15,809 nt of DNA from Alcaligenaceae bacterium (GTDB lineage: Bacteria; Pseudomonadota; Gammaproteobacteria; Burkholderiales; Burkholderiaceae_B): contig JAAZGT010000036.1 in NCBI GenBank assembly GCA_012511095.1, positions 1 through 15,809 of the forward strand, written 5' to 3'. Positions 7,026 through 13,802 of this stretch are shown one piece after another. The position numbers and the translations under genes are program-made. Every line of letters begins with the position of its first letter. The first letter of the stretch is position 1. Below the pieces are notes generated by a model. The model made no database searches, was not told where the DNA came from, and worked only from the letters and a program-made list of their open reading frames with translations.

Positions 7026-7355
7026 AAAAAAGAAATCCTAAGATAAAATTCAAGAGTCGTGCCGTATTATTTTATCATTTTAAACTTGATATTCTGTAGC
7101 GTGTAGAGAGACTTTTTTTTGCGTGTTGTTAAGTTTCGCTACAGCTTTGATAAATTTAAGTTCTTGCTAATAAATCGATACCTCCTGTAACTGTTTTATT
7201 GTGTTTATAAGATATACTCTTTTTAAGTAAATCCAATCTTGTCTTAGTCGTATTAGTACGAGTTTAATTCGCATTTAAAATAAAAAAAGCGAGCGGATTG
7301 TTATTTTAAATAGGATAGGCAATATGTTGATGCTGTTCTATTAAAAAGGAGATTC
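7026..7355. other. Divergent AT-rich intergenic region
   Basis: These 330 bases lie between the divergently transcribed cation ATPase and the RcnB/CigR-like gene and must hold both promoters. I see no coding frame or RNA gene. Features visible are the AT-only inverted repeat listed separately and a strong AAGGAGA ribosome binding site (7346–7352) for the rightward gene. Promoter hexamers cannot be chosen with confidence. Confidence 0.5.
7273..7311. repeat. Perfect 11-bp AT-only inverted repeat
   Basis: ATTTAAAATAA at 7273–7283 is exactly inverted as TTATTTTAAAT at 7301–7311, with a 17-base spacer (AAAAAGCGAGCGGATTG). It stands 45 bases upstream of the RcnB/CigR-like start codon, within the expected promoter. 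The arm spacing of about 28 bases centre to centre could suit a tetrameric or two-site repressor, or the arms may be a chance product of AT-rich DNA. Confidence 0.4.
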
Positions 7356-8051
7356 ATGATGAAACCAAAAATCGCTCTAGCTGCCTCTTTAATCGCAGCT
7401 TGTTCCCTAGCGTTTAGTGCGCAAGCCGCACCACCTGAAGGCAAGGGTCCTGGCAATAATGCAGCTAAACAGGGTCAAGGTAATCCAAACAAAGCAAAGG
7501 GTAATCCTGGTAATAACGGCAAAGGCAACCCCGGCAAAGGTAATAACGCCAAGCCAGAAAAGCGTAGTAATTTCAACGATGATTCTAGGGGTGGTCGTGA
7601 CCGTTCGCCTAATTACCATGATGGTTCAGAGCGTCGTTATGAAGACCGCAATCGCGCATCTAAAAAACGTGATGATTATGATCGTCGCTATGATGATCGT
7701 GGCCGTTATCGTGATTACTTTGATGACCGTAGAGATCGCCGAGGCAATCTACGTTCTGGTGATGTGGTTGGAGGTTTAGTTTATGCAGGCATTACCGCAG
7801 CATTGGCGCGACAATATGCTTCTGATTACGGTTTAAGTGGTTATTCTAGCTTGCCCCCAGGTATTCGTAAGAATTTAGCCAGAGGTAAACCTTTGCCTCC
7901 AGGCATTGCCAAGAAAGCCATACCTAATTCACTTAGAGGCCGTTTGCCTAGGCATGAAGGCTATGAGTGGATTCGAGTGGGTTCGGATTTGATCTTAGTA
8001 GCCGCGGCAACCAATTTGATTGCCGATATTCTTTACGATATTTTTAATTAA
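7356..8051 (+). CDS. RcnB/CigR-family secreted protein
   Basis: This 231-residue protein begins with a clear Sec signal peptide (MMKPKIALAASLIAACSLAF, cleavage after AQA at about 25). A low-complexity Gly/Asn/Lys/Pro segment follows (about 28–70), then a highly charged Asp/Arg/Tyr-rich stretch (about 72–130). The C-terminal part has two LPPGI…K repeats (about 168–190), GYEWIRVGSDLILVA (about 207–221) and a final hydrophobic run ending in YDIFN. This C-terminal pattern is that of the RcnB-like domain in Salmonella CigR (anti-virulence regulator) and E. coli RcnB (periplasmic Ni/Co homeostasis). It is probably periplasmic or membrane-attached through its last segment. Its start has a strong ribosome binding site. 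A metal role is suggested only by the RcnB name and the neighbouring cation pumps. Confidence 0.82.
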   Translation: MMKPKIALAASLIAACSLAFSAQAAPPEGKGPGNNAAKQGQGNPNKAKGNPGNNGKGNPGKGNNAKPEKRSNFNDDSRGGRDRSPNYHDGSERRYEDRNRASKKRDDYDRRYDDRGRYRDYFDDRRDRRGNLRSGDVVGGLVYAGITAALARQYASDYGLSGYSSLPPGIRKNLARGKPLPPGIAKKAIPNSLRGRLPRHEGYEWIRVGSDLILVAAATNLIADILYDIFN

Positions 8052-8071
8052 AGTATTGTATTTAAACTAAG

Positions 8072-8120
8072 AGGTGAGTTCTTCTGGTTTTAGCACTGTG
8101 AGAGCTCGCCTTAATTTTTT
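8072..8120 (+). terminator. Probable Rho-independent terminator after the RcnB/CigR-like gene
   Basis: An approximately 12-bp stem (8072–8083 with 8100–8111, three G·U wobbles) with a 16-base loop is followed by TTAATTTTTT (8111–8120). It begins 20 bases after the stop codon. It separates the two secreted-protein genes, which therefore probably have their own promoters. Confidence 0.65.
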
Positions 8121-8152
8121 AACACCTTTATTGGCTTATATTTCATCATTCG

Positions 8153-8186
8153 ATTGATAGTGCGACAACTATCGATAGGCTATACT
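8153..8186 (+). promoter_or_regulatory. Promoter region with inverted repeat for the 90-residue secreted protein
   Basis: TATACT at 8181–8186 is a good -10 box about 56 bases before the start codon. Directly upstream an inverted repeat (ATTGATAGT at 8153–8161 and ACTATCGAT at 8168–8176, one G·U-type mismatch) covers the spacer and -35 zone. No good -35 hexamer sits at 17 bases (TTGATA is 20 away), which would fit a promoter that needs an activator bound to the repeat. The regulatory reading is inference. Confidence 0.42.
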
Positions 8187-8242
8187 TATTCTAAAAAATC
8201 AATACAGCCTGCTCACGCGGAACTGTTTTAAGGAGAGTCTTA

Positions 8243-8515
8243 ATGAAATCGAAAAAAGCGCTGGCAGCTACCTTTATTGCTGCTTGTTCTTTGGCCTTTG
8301 CAGCACAGGCGCAGCCATCTCAGGGGCTAAGTAAAAGAGCTAATATTACAGGTGGTAGCGGTTTGTCTGGCGCTGGCGGATTCGGTTCAGGCTTGGGGCT
8401 ACGAGGTAATTTTGGTGGTGATTATGGTGCTGCCGAAAATCGTTATGACGATTCCTTTGCCGAACTTAGAAAGCGCAGACAGCGTCAAGGTTCAGTTGAT
8501 GCAATGAGTGATTAG
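8243..8515 (+). CDS. Small secreted Gly-rich protein of unknown function
   Basis: This 90-residue protein has a signal peptide (MKSKKALAATFIAACSLAFA, cleavage after AQA at about 23) almost the same as that of the preceding RcnB/CigR-like protein. The mature part of about 67 residues contains a Gly/Ser-rich segment (about 37–65, GSGLSGAGGFGSGLGLRG) and a charged, Arg-rich end (FAELRKRRQRQG). It has no cysteines and no domain I recognise. It begins after a strong AAGGAGA ribosome binding site and ends in a hairpin terminator, so it is a real, independently transcribed gene. I would call it a hypothetical periplasmic or exported protein, probably disordered. Confidence 0.8.
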   Translation: MKSKKALAATFIAACSLAFAAQAQPSQGLSKRANITGGSGLSGAGGFGSGLGLRGNFGGDYGAAENRYDDSFAELRKRRQRQGSVDAMSD

Positions 8516-8526
8516 ATTTTATTTAT

Positions 8527-8556
8527 AAGCGGCTTAGATGAGGCCGCTTTATTATT
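8527..8556 (+). terminator. Terminator after the 90-residue secreted protein
   Basis: The stem 8527–8535 pairs with 8541–8549 (AAGCGGCTT/AGGCCGCTT, one wobble) around a 5-base loop and is followed on the plus strand by TTATTATTT. It begins 11 bases after the stop codon and also lies just past the end of the convergent cytochrome gene, so it may act in both directions. Confidence 0.75.
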
Positions 8557-8560
8557 TGCT

Positions 8561-9022
8561 TTAGTCTTTTTCGTAGAAACGCTCTACAAATGGCTTACGG
8601 AACATCTGGTGGCAAGCAAAACAGCTTTGTTGGGTTTTTGAAAAAGATTCGATGACTTTCAAACCATCACCTTCTTTGGCTGCTTCACCCATGGCAGTGG
8701 CATGTTGTTTAACCTCTAAATCGAAGCCACGAAATTTACCCGCATCGGTGCCAAGCCAAGCTAAAATTTCCATTTTTTCCGACTTTTCGGGTTCAGGGTG
8801 GTGCGCAATTTTTGGTGCTAATTCAGCGACTAGCTCCCAGTCTTCCCTAGAAATTGCAGCCGTTACTTTTTCCATATGATGGCCTAGCGTTTCCATAACC
8901 TCATGCAGGCTTGTGGTCTTTTTACTTTTATCGTTTTCTGCATGACTGCTTGTGACAAAGAGAGCTAAAGCGACTGAAAGAAGAGTTTTCAGCAGTAATT
9001 GGGGTTTGAACACAATATTCAT
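8561..9022 (-). CDS. Cytochrome c'/c556-family protein
   Basis: This protein of about 153 residues has an N-terminal signal peptide (LLLKTLLSVALALFVTSSHA, cleavage near residue 28). The mature part is helical, as in the four-helix bundle of cytochrome c', and its single haem-attachment motif CFACH (C134, C137, H138) is close to the C terminus, followed by MFRKPF. That layout (CxxCH at the end, high helix content, about 125 mature residues) is that of cytochrome c'/c556, periplasmic haem proteins that bind NO or carry electrons. The ATG at 9022 is preceded by GGAGA at 6 bases. The ATG at 9034 would place that GGAGA inside the coding frame, so I reject it. The gene stands alone, convergent with the secreted-protein gene. 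Confidence 0.88.
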   Translation of the reverse strand: MNIVFKPQLLLKTLLSVALALFVTSSHAENDKSKKTTSLHEVMETLGHHMEKVTAAISREDWELVAELAPKIAHHPEPEKSEKMEILAWLGTDAGKFRGFDLEVKQHATAMGEAAKEGDGLKVIESFSKTQQSCFACHQMFRKPFVERFYEKD

Positions 9023-9129
9023 GGGATTCTCCATTACTAAAAAAGGGAGATATTTTGAGGTAGTGCATACTTCATCATACGCTAAAGTTATTGCAACACT
9101 ACATAGTATTTACCATGCTAAAGACTCTA

Positions 9130-9179
9130 ATAAAGACAAGAGCGTCGAGTGATTTTGCAATCGACGCTCTTGTCTTTAT
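9130..9179. repeat. Perfect 19-bp inverted repeat (long hairpin)
   Basis: Positions 9130–9148 and 9161–9179 are exact inverted copies (arm begins ATAAAGACAAGAG and ends CGTCGA) around a 12-base loop. It lies about 110 bases upstream of the cytochrome start, outside any gene. There is no T-run on either side long enough for an ordinary terminator (TATAGTAAAGG on the plus side). It may be a repetitive extragenic palindrome, a MITE-type remnant, or part of a small RNA. Confidence 0.75.
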
Positions 9180-9180
9180 A

Positions 9181-9490
9181 GTAAAGGTTTTATTTAATTA
9201 GTTTGCTGAGCCTTTTCTACCGCTTAAACCGAGAAAAGCAGTGCTAATAGTAAAACATTCCTTATGTAAACTATGGGGCTTACTGCTTGGTACGGCTCTA
9301 CTGTATCTTAGGCACTGCCTATTTTTATAAGCTTTGGAGTCATGCAGTAGTGAGGTGGTTTGGTTGACCAACGATATTGGAAATAAATATCATTGCCATA
9401 GTAGATGGCACGAACTTGCAGCGGAACTATGGGCTTATGTTTATCAACCAGTGATTACAGTTTTTTGGAGGGGGTGGATGGTTAAAGATT
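9181..9490. other. Gene-free stretch with no recognisable content
   Basis: About 310 bases between the long hairpin and the tRNA-Phe terminator hold no convincing gene on either strand. The longest frames start at TTG, lack a ribosome binding site, and resemble nothing I know. A tiny hairpin TAGGC-ACT-GCCTA (9309–9321) followed by TTTTTAT could end a plus-strand transcript from the hairpin region. Base composition is less AT-rich than true intergenic DNA nearby, so a decayed gene is possible. Confidence 0.4.
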
Positions 9491-9492
9491 GT

Positions 9493-9534
9493 AAAAAACA
9501 AAAAAGGATCACTTAAATTAATAAGTGACCCTTT
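9493..9534 (-). terminator. Terminator of tRNA-Phe
   Basis: A 13-bp stem with one mismatch (9503–9515 with 9522–9534) and a 6-base loop is followed on the minus strand by TTTTTTGTTTTTT. It begins 6 bases after the CCA end of tRNA-Phe, as expected for a monocistronic tRNA. Confidence 0.88.
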
Positions 9535-9540
9535 AAATTT

Positions 9541-9616
<76 letters not shown>

Positions 9617-9870
9617 GATAAAGAAATTATTATATACACATTTTTTTAAAAAAGGAAGAGGGGATTAGAAAATATTTTAAAACACTTAAAAAACACCTTA
9701 AAAGTGCTTAAATAGTAGCTTTTTTGCAACAACTATTAAATTTAGTGGCTTTTTCCTCTCAAATAGTTAATTAATTACGACCCTAATCACGTTAATTTTG
9801 GGTATTCAATTGATTTTTCTCATATAGAGCGTTTAATAATTAATTTATATCGTCGACTTTAAGCTTTTCA
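9617..9870 (-). promoter_or_regulatory. tRNA-Phe promoter and AT-rich upstream region
   Basis: On the minus strand TATAAT (9629–9634) stands about 13 bases before the tRNA 5' end and is a perfect -10 box. The -35 region is poor (TTCCTT at a 17-base spacing). Further upstream, TTAA-centred A/T tracts recur at about 9677, 9686, 9698 and 9708, roughly one per helical turn, as in UP elements or curved DNA of strong stable-RNA promoters. No gene is visible in the rest of the region. Confidence 0.6.
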
Positions 9871-9872
9871 AT

Positions 9873-9901
9873 TTGTTAAATAAGCCTAAGAAGCTTATAA
9901 T
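9873..9901 (+). promoter_or_regulatory. Sigma-70 promoter for hemA
   Basis: TTGTTA (9873–9878) and TATAAT (9896–9901) are separated by exactly 17 bases, giving a perfect -10 and a four-of-six -35 box. Transcription would start near 9908, leaving an untranslated leader of about 110 bases before the hemA ATG. Confidence 0.72.
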
Positions 9902-10017
9902 AAAGGGATATTATTGATCGCTGTGTTTAAGTTTTCTCTTTTTAAACTAAAGACTTACAAGCTTATTTTATTTGGCAGTGATTTAATCGGATTATTCCAT
10001 AGATTTTTTGAGTGTAT

Positions 10018-11295
10018 ATGTCCACAGGTGTTTTAACATTTGGTGTAAATCATCACTCTGCTCCCGTTGATGTGCGAGAGCGAGTGTCGATGGCTGGCGA
10101 CCTCGTTTTGCCGGCATTGCATGGCTTACGCTCTATCTTTGGCAACTCGGTCAAAGAGGCTACGATACTTTCTACCTGTAACCGCACAGAAATTTACTGT
10201 GCGGCAGACCGTTCTGTCGCTGAAGATATTCCAGCTTGGTTAGCTGAGTTCAACTCACTCAGAGATGATGAGTTAAGACCCTATATTTATCAATTGGATC
10301 AAGAGCAGGCGGTGCGTCATGCTTTCCGCGTAGCGAGTGGTTTGGATTCTATGATTTTAGGCGAGGCGCAAATCCTCGGTCAGTTAAAAACTGCAGTGCG
10401 CGCTGCCGATGAGGCGGGGACCCTTGGTTCTACCCTGCATCAATTATTCCAAAGAACATTCTCAGTCGCTAAAGAGGTTCGTACAAATACCGCTATTGGT
10501 GCGCAGTCAATTTCATTTGCTGCCGCAGCGGTGCGTTTATCAGAGCGAGTGTTTGGTGATCTAAAAAATAACAATGTACTATTTATTGGTGCAGGCGAAA
10601 TGATCGAGCTTTGTGCCGCACATTTTGCTGGTGCTAACCCTCGTTCTATTACGATTGCAAACCGTACACCAGAGCGCGGTGAGCTATTAGCTTCGCGTTT
10701 TGGTGGTCAGACGATGAAACTTGCCGAGATGCCAGAGCATCTGCATAAGTTTGATGTGGTGGTGTCCTGTACTGCTTCTGCCTTACCTATTTTAGGTTTG
10801 GGCATGGTACAAAGCGTTAGTCGTAAGCGTCGTTCTAAGCCAGTGGTGATGGTTGACTTAGCTGTACCTCGTGATGTTGAGGCAGAGGTTGCAGACTTAG
10901 ACAACGTCTATTTATATACGGTTGATGATCTTGGTCGTTATGTTCAAATGGGCCAAGAGTCTCGTCAACAAGCCGTTGGTCAGGCCGAGGCGATTATTGA
11001 TGCGCGCGTTTTAAACTTCATGCAGTGGATGGAGTCACGTCGCGTTGTGGTGCCAATGATTCAAGAGCTTAATGTCCAGGCCGAGGCCTTACGTCAAGCT
11101 GAGTTAGTCAAAGCACGACGTCTTTTAGCGCGTGGCGAGGATCCTGATGAGGTTTTAGAGTATTTAGCTCGTAACCTAACTCAGAAGTACTTGCATGCTC
11201 CAATGTCTCGTCTTAATCGTTCCGAAGGTTCAGAGCGTCAAGAGTTACTTGACGTCGTTCCACAATTGTTCCCATTCCAAGAGCGTGAGCATTAG
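10018..11295 (+). CDS. hemA: Glutamyl-tRNA reductase
   Basis: HemA reduces glutamyl-tRNA(Glu) with NADPH to glutamate-1-semialdehyde, the first committed step of C5-type haem synthesis in the cytoplasm. The 425-residue product has the catalytic domain with GVNHHSAPVDVRE (9–22), the nucleophile in STCNRTE (C54) and LDSMILGEAQILGQ, then a NADPH-binding domain with VLFIGAGEM, and a C-terminal dimerisation helix region. Length matches the family (about 420). I chose the ATG at 10018 (MSTGVL…); a GTG six bases earlier is possible, and neither has a strong ribosome binding site. It is followed by a hairpin and then prfA, the order seen in many beta- and gammaproteobacteria. Confidence 0.97.
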   Translation: MSTGVLTFGVNHHSAPVDVRERVSMAGDLVLPALHGLRSIFGNSVKEATILSTCNRTEIYCAADRSVAEDIPAWLAEFNSLRDDELRPYIYQLDQEQAVRHAFRVASGLDSMILGEAQILGQLKTAVRAADEAGTLGSTLHQLFQRTFSVAKEVRTNTAIGAQSISFAAAAVRLSERVFGDLKNNNVLFIGAGEMIELCAAHFAGANPRSITIANRTPERGELLASRFGGQTMKLAEMPEHLHKFDVVVSCTASALPILGLGMVQSVSRKRRSKPVVMVDLAVPRDVEAEVADLDNVYLYTVDDLGRYVQMGQESRQQAVGQAEAIIDARVLNFMQWMESRRVVVPMIQELNVQAEALRQAELVKARRLLARGEDPDEVLEYLARNLTQKYLHAPMSRLNRSEGSERQELLDVVPQLFPFQEREH

Positions 11296-11317
11296 CTAAG
11301 CTGTTCATCTCATTCCG

Positions 11318-11352
11318 GGCACCCAGCACTATCTTTTTGCTTGGGTGCCTTT
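11318..11352 (+). terminator. Hairpin terminator/attenuator between hemA and prfA
   Basis: GGCACCCA-GCA (11318–11328) pairs with TGC-TTGGGTGCC (11338–11349), leaving one bulged T, and is followed by a short CTTTATACTT. The strong stem but weak T-run suggests partial termination, so that prfA can be read through from hemA. Confidence 0.65.
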
Positions 11353-11401
11353 ATACTTAATCTCAATTTACAAACTCCTTCCTTTTTTAGAAAATTTAAT
11401 T

Positions 11402-12481
11402 ATGAAAGACTCAATGCGTTCTCGCTTAGAGCAACTAGCCCACCGTTTGGTCGAGGTGGATGCGATGCTGTCTGAACCAGATGCTGTTAATGATATGGAT
11501 AATTTCACTAAACTCTCACGTGAGCGTGCTGAAATTGATCCTGTAGTGCAACTATTTAATGACTATGTTGCTGCAGAAGAGGATATGTCTGCGGCCCAAG
11601 AAATGATGAAAGACCCTGAGCTCAAGGAAATGGGCGAAGAGGAATATCATCTTCTTAAGGATAAACTCGAAGAACTAGAAGACGCGCTTCAAATCGAATT
11701 ACTACCAAAAGACCCTGACGATGCTCGTAGTGTTTTCTTAGAAATTCGTGCAGGTACGGGTGGTGATGAAAGTGCGCTTTTCTCAGGTGATTTATTAAGA
11801 ATGTATACGCGTTATGCCGAGGAAATGGGCTGGCGTGTCGAAATGATTTCCGAAGCTCCTTCAGAATTAGGTGGCTACCGTGAGGTAATTGCGCGTATTG
11901 ATGGTGATGGCGCTTATGGCCGTTTAAAATACGAATCAGGTGCACACCGTGTGCAGCGCGTACCTGAAACCGAGTCTCAAGGCCGTGTGCATACCTCAGC
12001 TTGTACTGTTGCAATTATTCCAGAAGCCGACGAGCTGTCAGAGATTGTATTAAATCCAGCTGATTTACGCATTGATACTTTCCGCGCCAGTGGTGCGGGT
12101 GGTCAGCACGTAAACAAAACTGACTCTGCAGTACGTATTACCCACATTCCAACTGGTATTGTGGCCGAATGTCAGGACGACCGTTCTCAGCATAAAAACC
12201 GCGCCCAAGCGATGAGTGTTTTAGCAGCACGAATTAATGACGTTCAACGCCAAGAAAGAGAGGCTGCCGAAGCCGCTGAGCGTAAGAGCTTAGTAGGTAC
12301 AGGTGACCGCTCTGAGCGTATCCGTACTTATAACTACCCACAAGGTCGCGTAACCGACCACCGTATCAACCTAACCCTCTATAAGTTACAGCAAATTATG
12401 GATGGTGGTTTAGAGGAATTAACCAGCGCTTTAATGGCCGAGCGTCAAGCAGAATTGTTAGCTCAGCTAAGTGAGGAGTAA
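11402..12481 (+). CDS. prfA: Peptide chain release factor 1
   Basis: RF1 reads stop codons UAA and UAG in the ribosomal A site and triggers peptide release. The 359-residue product has an N-terminal coiled region (about 1–105), the codon-recognition domain with the PxT tripeptide present as PET (E. coli: PAT) in VPETESQGRVHTSA, and the catalytic GAGGQHVNKTDS with Gln235. The Gln has the same number as in E. coli RF1, which supports the ATG at 11402. An upstream in-frame ATG at 11345 would add 19 residues encoded by the hairpin tail and leader and is unlikely. The gene ends directly against prmC, whose product methylates this Gln. Confidence 0.97.
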   Translation: MKDSMRSRLEQLAHRLVEVDAMLSEPDAVNDMDNFTKLSRERAEIDPVVQLFNDYVAAEEDMSAAQEMMKDPELKEMGEEEYHLLKDKLEELEDALQIELLPKDPDDARSVFLEIRAGTGGDESALFSGDLLRMYTRYAEEMGWRVEMISEAPSELGGYREVIARIDGDGAYGRLKYESGAHRVQRVPETESQGRVHTSACTVAIIPEADELSEIVLNPADLRIDTFRASGAGGQHVNKTDSAVRITHIPTGIVAECQDDRSQHKNRAQAMSVLAARINDVQRQEREAAEAAERKSLVGTGDRSERIRTYNYPQGRVTDHRINLTLYKLQQIMDGGLEELTSALMAERQAELLAQLSEE

Positions 12482-13330
12482 TTGCTCAATCAGTGCCATA
12501 CGATCAAAGACGTATTAATGCTTCAACAGCTACCTATGCTAGAACGAAGAATGCTGTTGGAGTATGTTTTTGATAAACCACGGGCTTGGTTTATTACTCA
12601 TGATGATCATGTGTTAGATCAGGCAGAAAAAGAGCGACTCCAAGCCTTGTTTGAGCGTCGTTTAGCAGGTGAGCCGATGGCTTATATCGTGGGCCGTCGC
12701 GAGTTTATGGGTTTGAACTTTAAGGTCAGCCCAGCGGTCTTAATTCCACGTCCAGAAACGGAGCTATTAGTTGAAACGGCACTCGATTTCTTAGAAAGAT
12801 TAAAAGAAAAGGGTGTTAAACAACCTCGAGTATTGGATATTGGTACTGGTAGCGGCATTATTGCTATAAGTATTAAGCACTATTTTCCAGCAGCTGAGGT
12901 AGTGGCACTAGACTTAAGTGCTGAAGCTCTAGAAATTGCACAAGAAAATGCCAGAAATCTTAAGGTTGAGGTAGAGTGGCTTCAAAGTGATTTGTTCTCC
13001 GCATTAAAACCCACAGTCGACCAGTTTGATTTAATCCTTTCTAATCCTCCCTATATTCATAAAGAGGATGAGCATTTAGGGCAGGGCGATGTGCGTTTTG
13101 AGCCTGAGATGGCTTTGACGGATTATGCTGATGGCTTGACTTTAATTAGGCGTTTAATTGCTGAGGCACCTCACTATTTAAAACGTTCGGATCAAGCCGC
13201 ACTGTGGATGGAACATGGTTGGGATCAAGCAGTCGCTATTAGGGAGTGTTTAGAAAAACACGCTTTTCAAGAGGTTGGTAGCTTAAAAGATTTGGCTGGG
13301 ATTGAACGAATTTCTGGCGGCTTGTTATAA
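12482..13330 (+). CDS. prmC: Peptide chain release factor N5-glutamine methyltransferase
   Basis: PrmC transfers a methyl group from S-adenosylmethionine to the GGQ glutamine of release factors. The product (about 282 residues) has a helical N-terminal domain (about 1–80, with ERRMLLEYVF and the conserved GEPMAYIVGRREF), then LIPRPETELLVE, a Rossmann fold with DIGTGSGIIAIS, and the catalytic NPPY at N188. The start is a TTG that begins at the base after the prfA stop, with GGAG of the upstream reading frame as ribosome binding site. Starting at the next ATG (12518) would remove 12 residues of the N-terminal helix found in the family. Gene length is typical. Translation is probably coupled to prfA. 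Confidence 0.94.
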   Translation: MLNQCHTIKDVLMLQQLPMLERRMLLEYVFDKPRAWFITHDDHVLDQAEKERLQALFERRLAGEPMAYIVGRREFMGLNFKVSPAVLIPRPETELLVETALDFLERLKEKGVKQPRVLDIGTGSGIIAISIKHYFPAAEVVALDLSAEALEIAQENARNLKVEVEWLQSDLFSALKPTVDQFDLILSNPPYIHKEDEHLGQGDVRFEPEMALTDYADGLTLIRRLIAEAPHYLKRSDQAALWMEHGWDQAVAIRECLEKHAFQEVGSLKDLAGIERISGGLL

Positions 13331-13377
13331 GACCTATAAAATTCGGGCTTATATTTCATGACCAAGATTAATTAAGC

Positions 13378-13383
13378 TAAAAT
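13378..13383 (+). promoter_or_regulatory. Candidate -10 box for grxD–ubiX
   Basis: TAAAAT lies 83 bases before the grxD start in the 135-base gap after prmC. The -35 region (TTTCAT or TTCATG at about 13355) is weak, so the promoter assignment is tentative; no terminator is visible after prmC. Confidence 0.35.
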
Positions 13384-13465
13384 AAAGCGTTATTTATAAA
13401 TTTAGGTCGTTGCTTGTTGGCGCGCCGCTTTTAATTTAGCAAAGAATATTTATTAAGGAAAAACT

Positions 13466-13798
13466 ATGAGTACAGATGTTCGTACCTTTATCGATGAAAC
13501 CGTTAAAGAGCACCCAGTTGTTTTATTTATGAAGGGTTCTGCTCAGTTCCCTCAGTGTGGTTTCTCTGGTAAAGCCGTTAGCATTTTACGTGACTTAGGT
13601 GTTCGTAAATTAGTTACGATTAACGTTCTTGATGACGCCGAAGTTCGCGAAGAGATTAAGGTTTACTCAAACTGGCCGACTATTCCTCAGCTCTATGTTA
13701 AGGGTGAGTTCATTGGTGGTTCAGATATCATGGAAGAAATGCAAACTAGCGGTGAGCTTAAAACCATTCTTGATGAGGCTGGCGCAACTTCTGACTAA
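13466..13798 (+). CDS. grxD: Monothiol glutaredoxin (CGFS type)
   Basis: GrxD binds and passes on [2Fe-2S] clusters with glutathione and helps maintain iron homeostasis in the cytoplasm. The 110-residue protein has the thioredoxin-like fold with MKGS at about 23–26, the active-site CGFS (C31) in PQCGFSGKA, WPTIPQLYVKGEFIGG (about 70–85) containing the cis-proline TIP and the glutathione-binding GG, and a final helix (SDIMEEM…). This is the standard Grx4-type length and layout. A good AAGGA ribosome binding site precedes the ATG. ubiX begins 4 bases after the stop, so the two form an operon. Confidence 0.96.
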   Translation: MSTDVRTFIDETVKEHPVVLFMKGSAQFPQCGFSGKAVSILRDLGVRKLVTINVLDDAEVREEIKVYSNWPTIPQLYVKGEFIGGSDIMEEMQTSGELKTILDEAGATSD

Positions 13799-13802
13799 TT
13801 CA

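Noticed and set aside
7417..7779. Plus-strand frame of 120 residues inside the RcnB/CigR-like gene
   Set aside because: Out-of-frame reading of its low-complexity repeat region; the signal-peptide gene is clearly the real one.
8952..9152. Plus-strand frame of 66 residues
   Set aside because: Antisense to the cytochrome signal peptide and running into the 19-bp hairpin; no support.
9334..9516. Plus-strand frame of 60 residues in the gene-free stretch
   Set aside because: Starts with TTG, has no ribosome binding site, no recognised domain, and runs into the tRNA-Phe terminator.
9860..9898. TAAGCTT/AAGCTTA inverted repeat around the hemA -35 box
   Set aside because: Each arm contains the self-palindromic AAGCTT, so the match is expected by chance in AT-rich DNA.
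11655..12014. Minus-strand frame of 119 residues, His-rich
   Set aside because: Antisense shadow of prfA; His-rich composition comes from the codon pattern of the sense strand.
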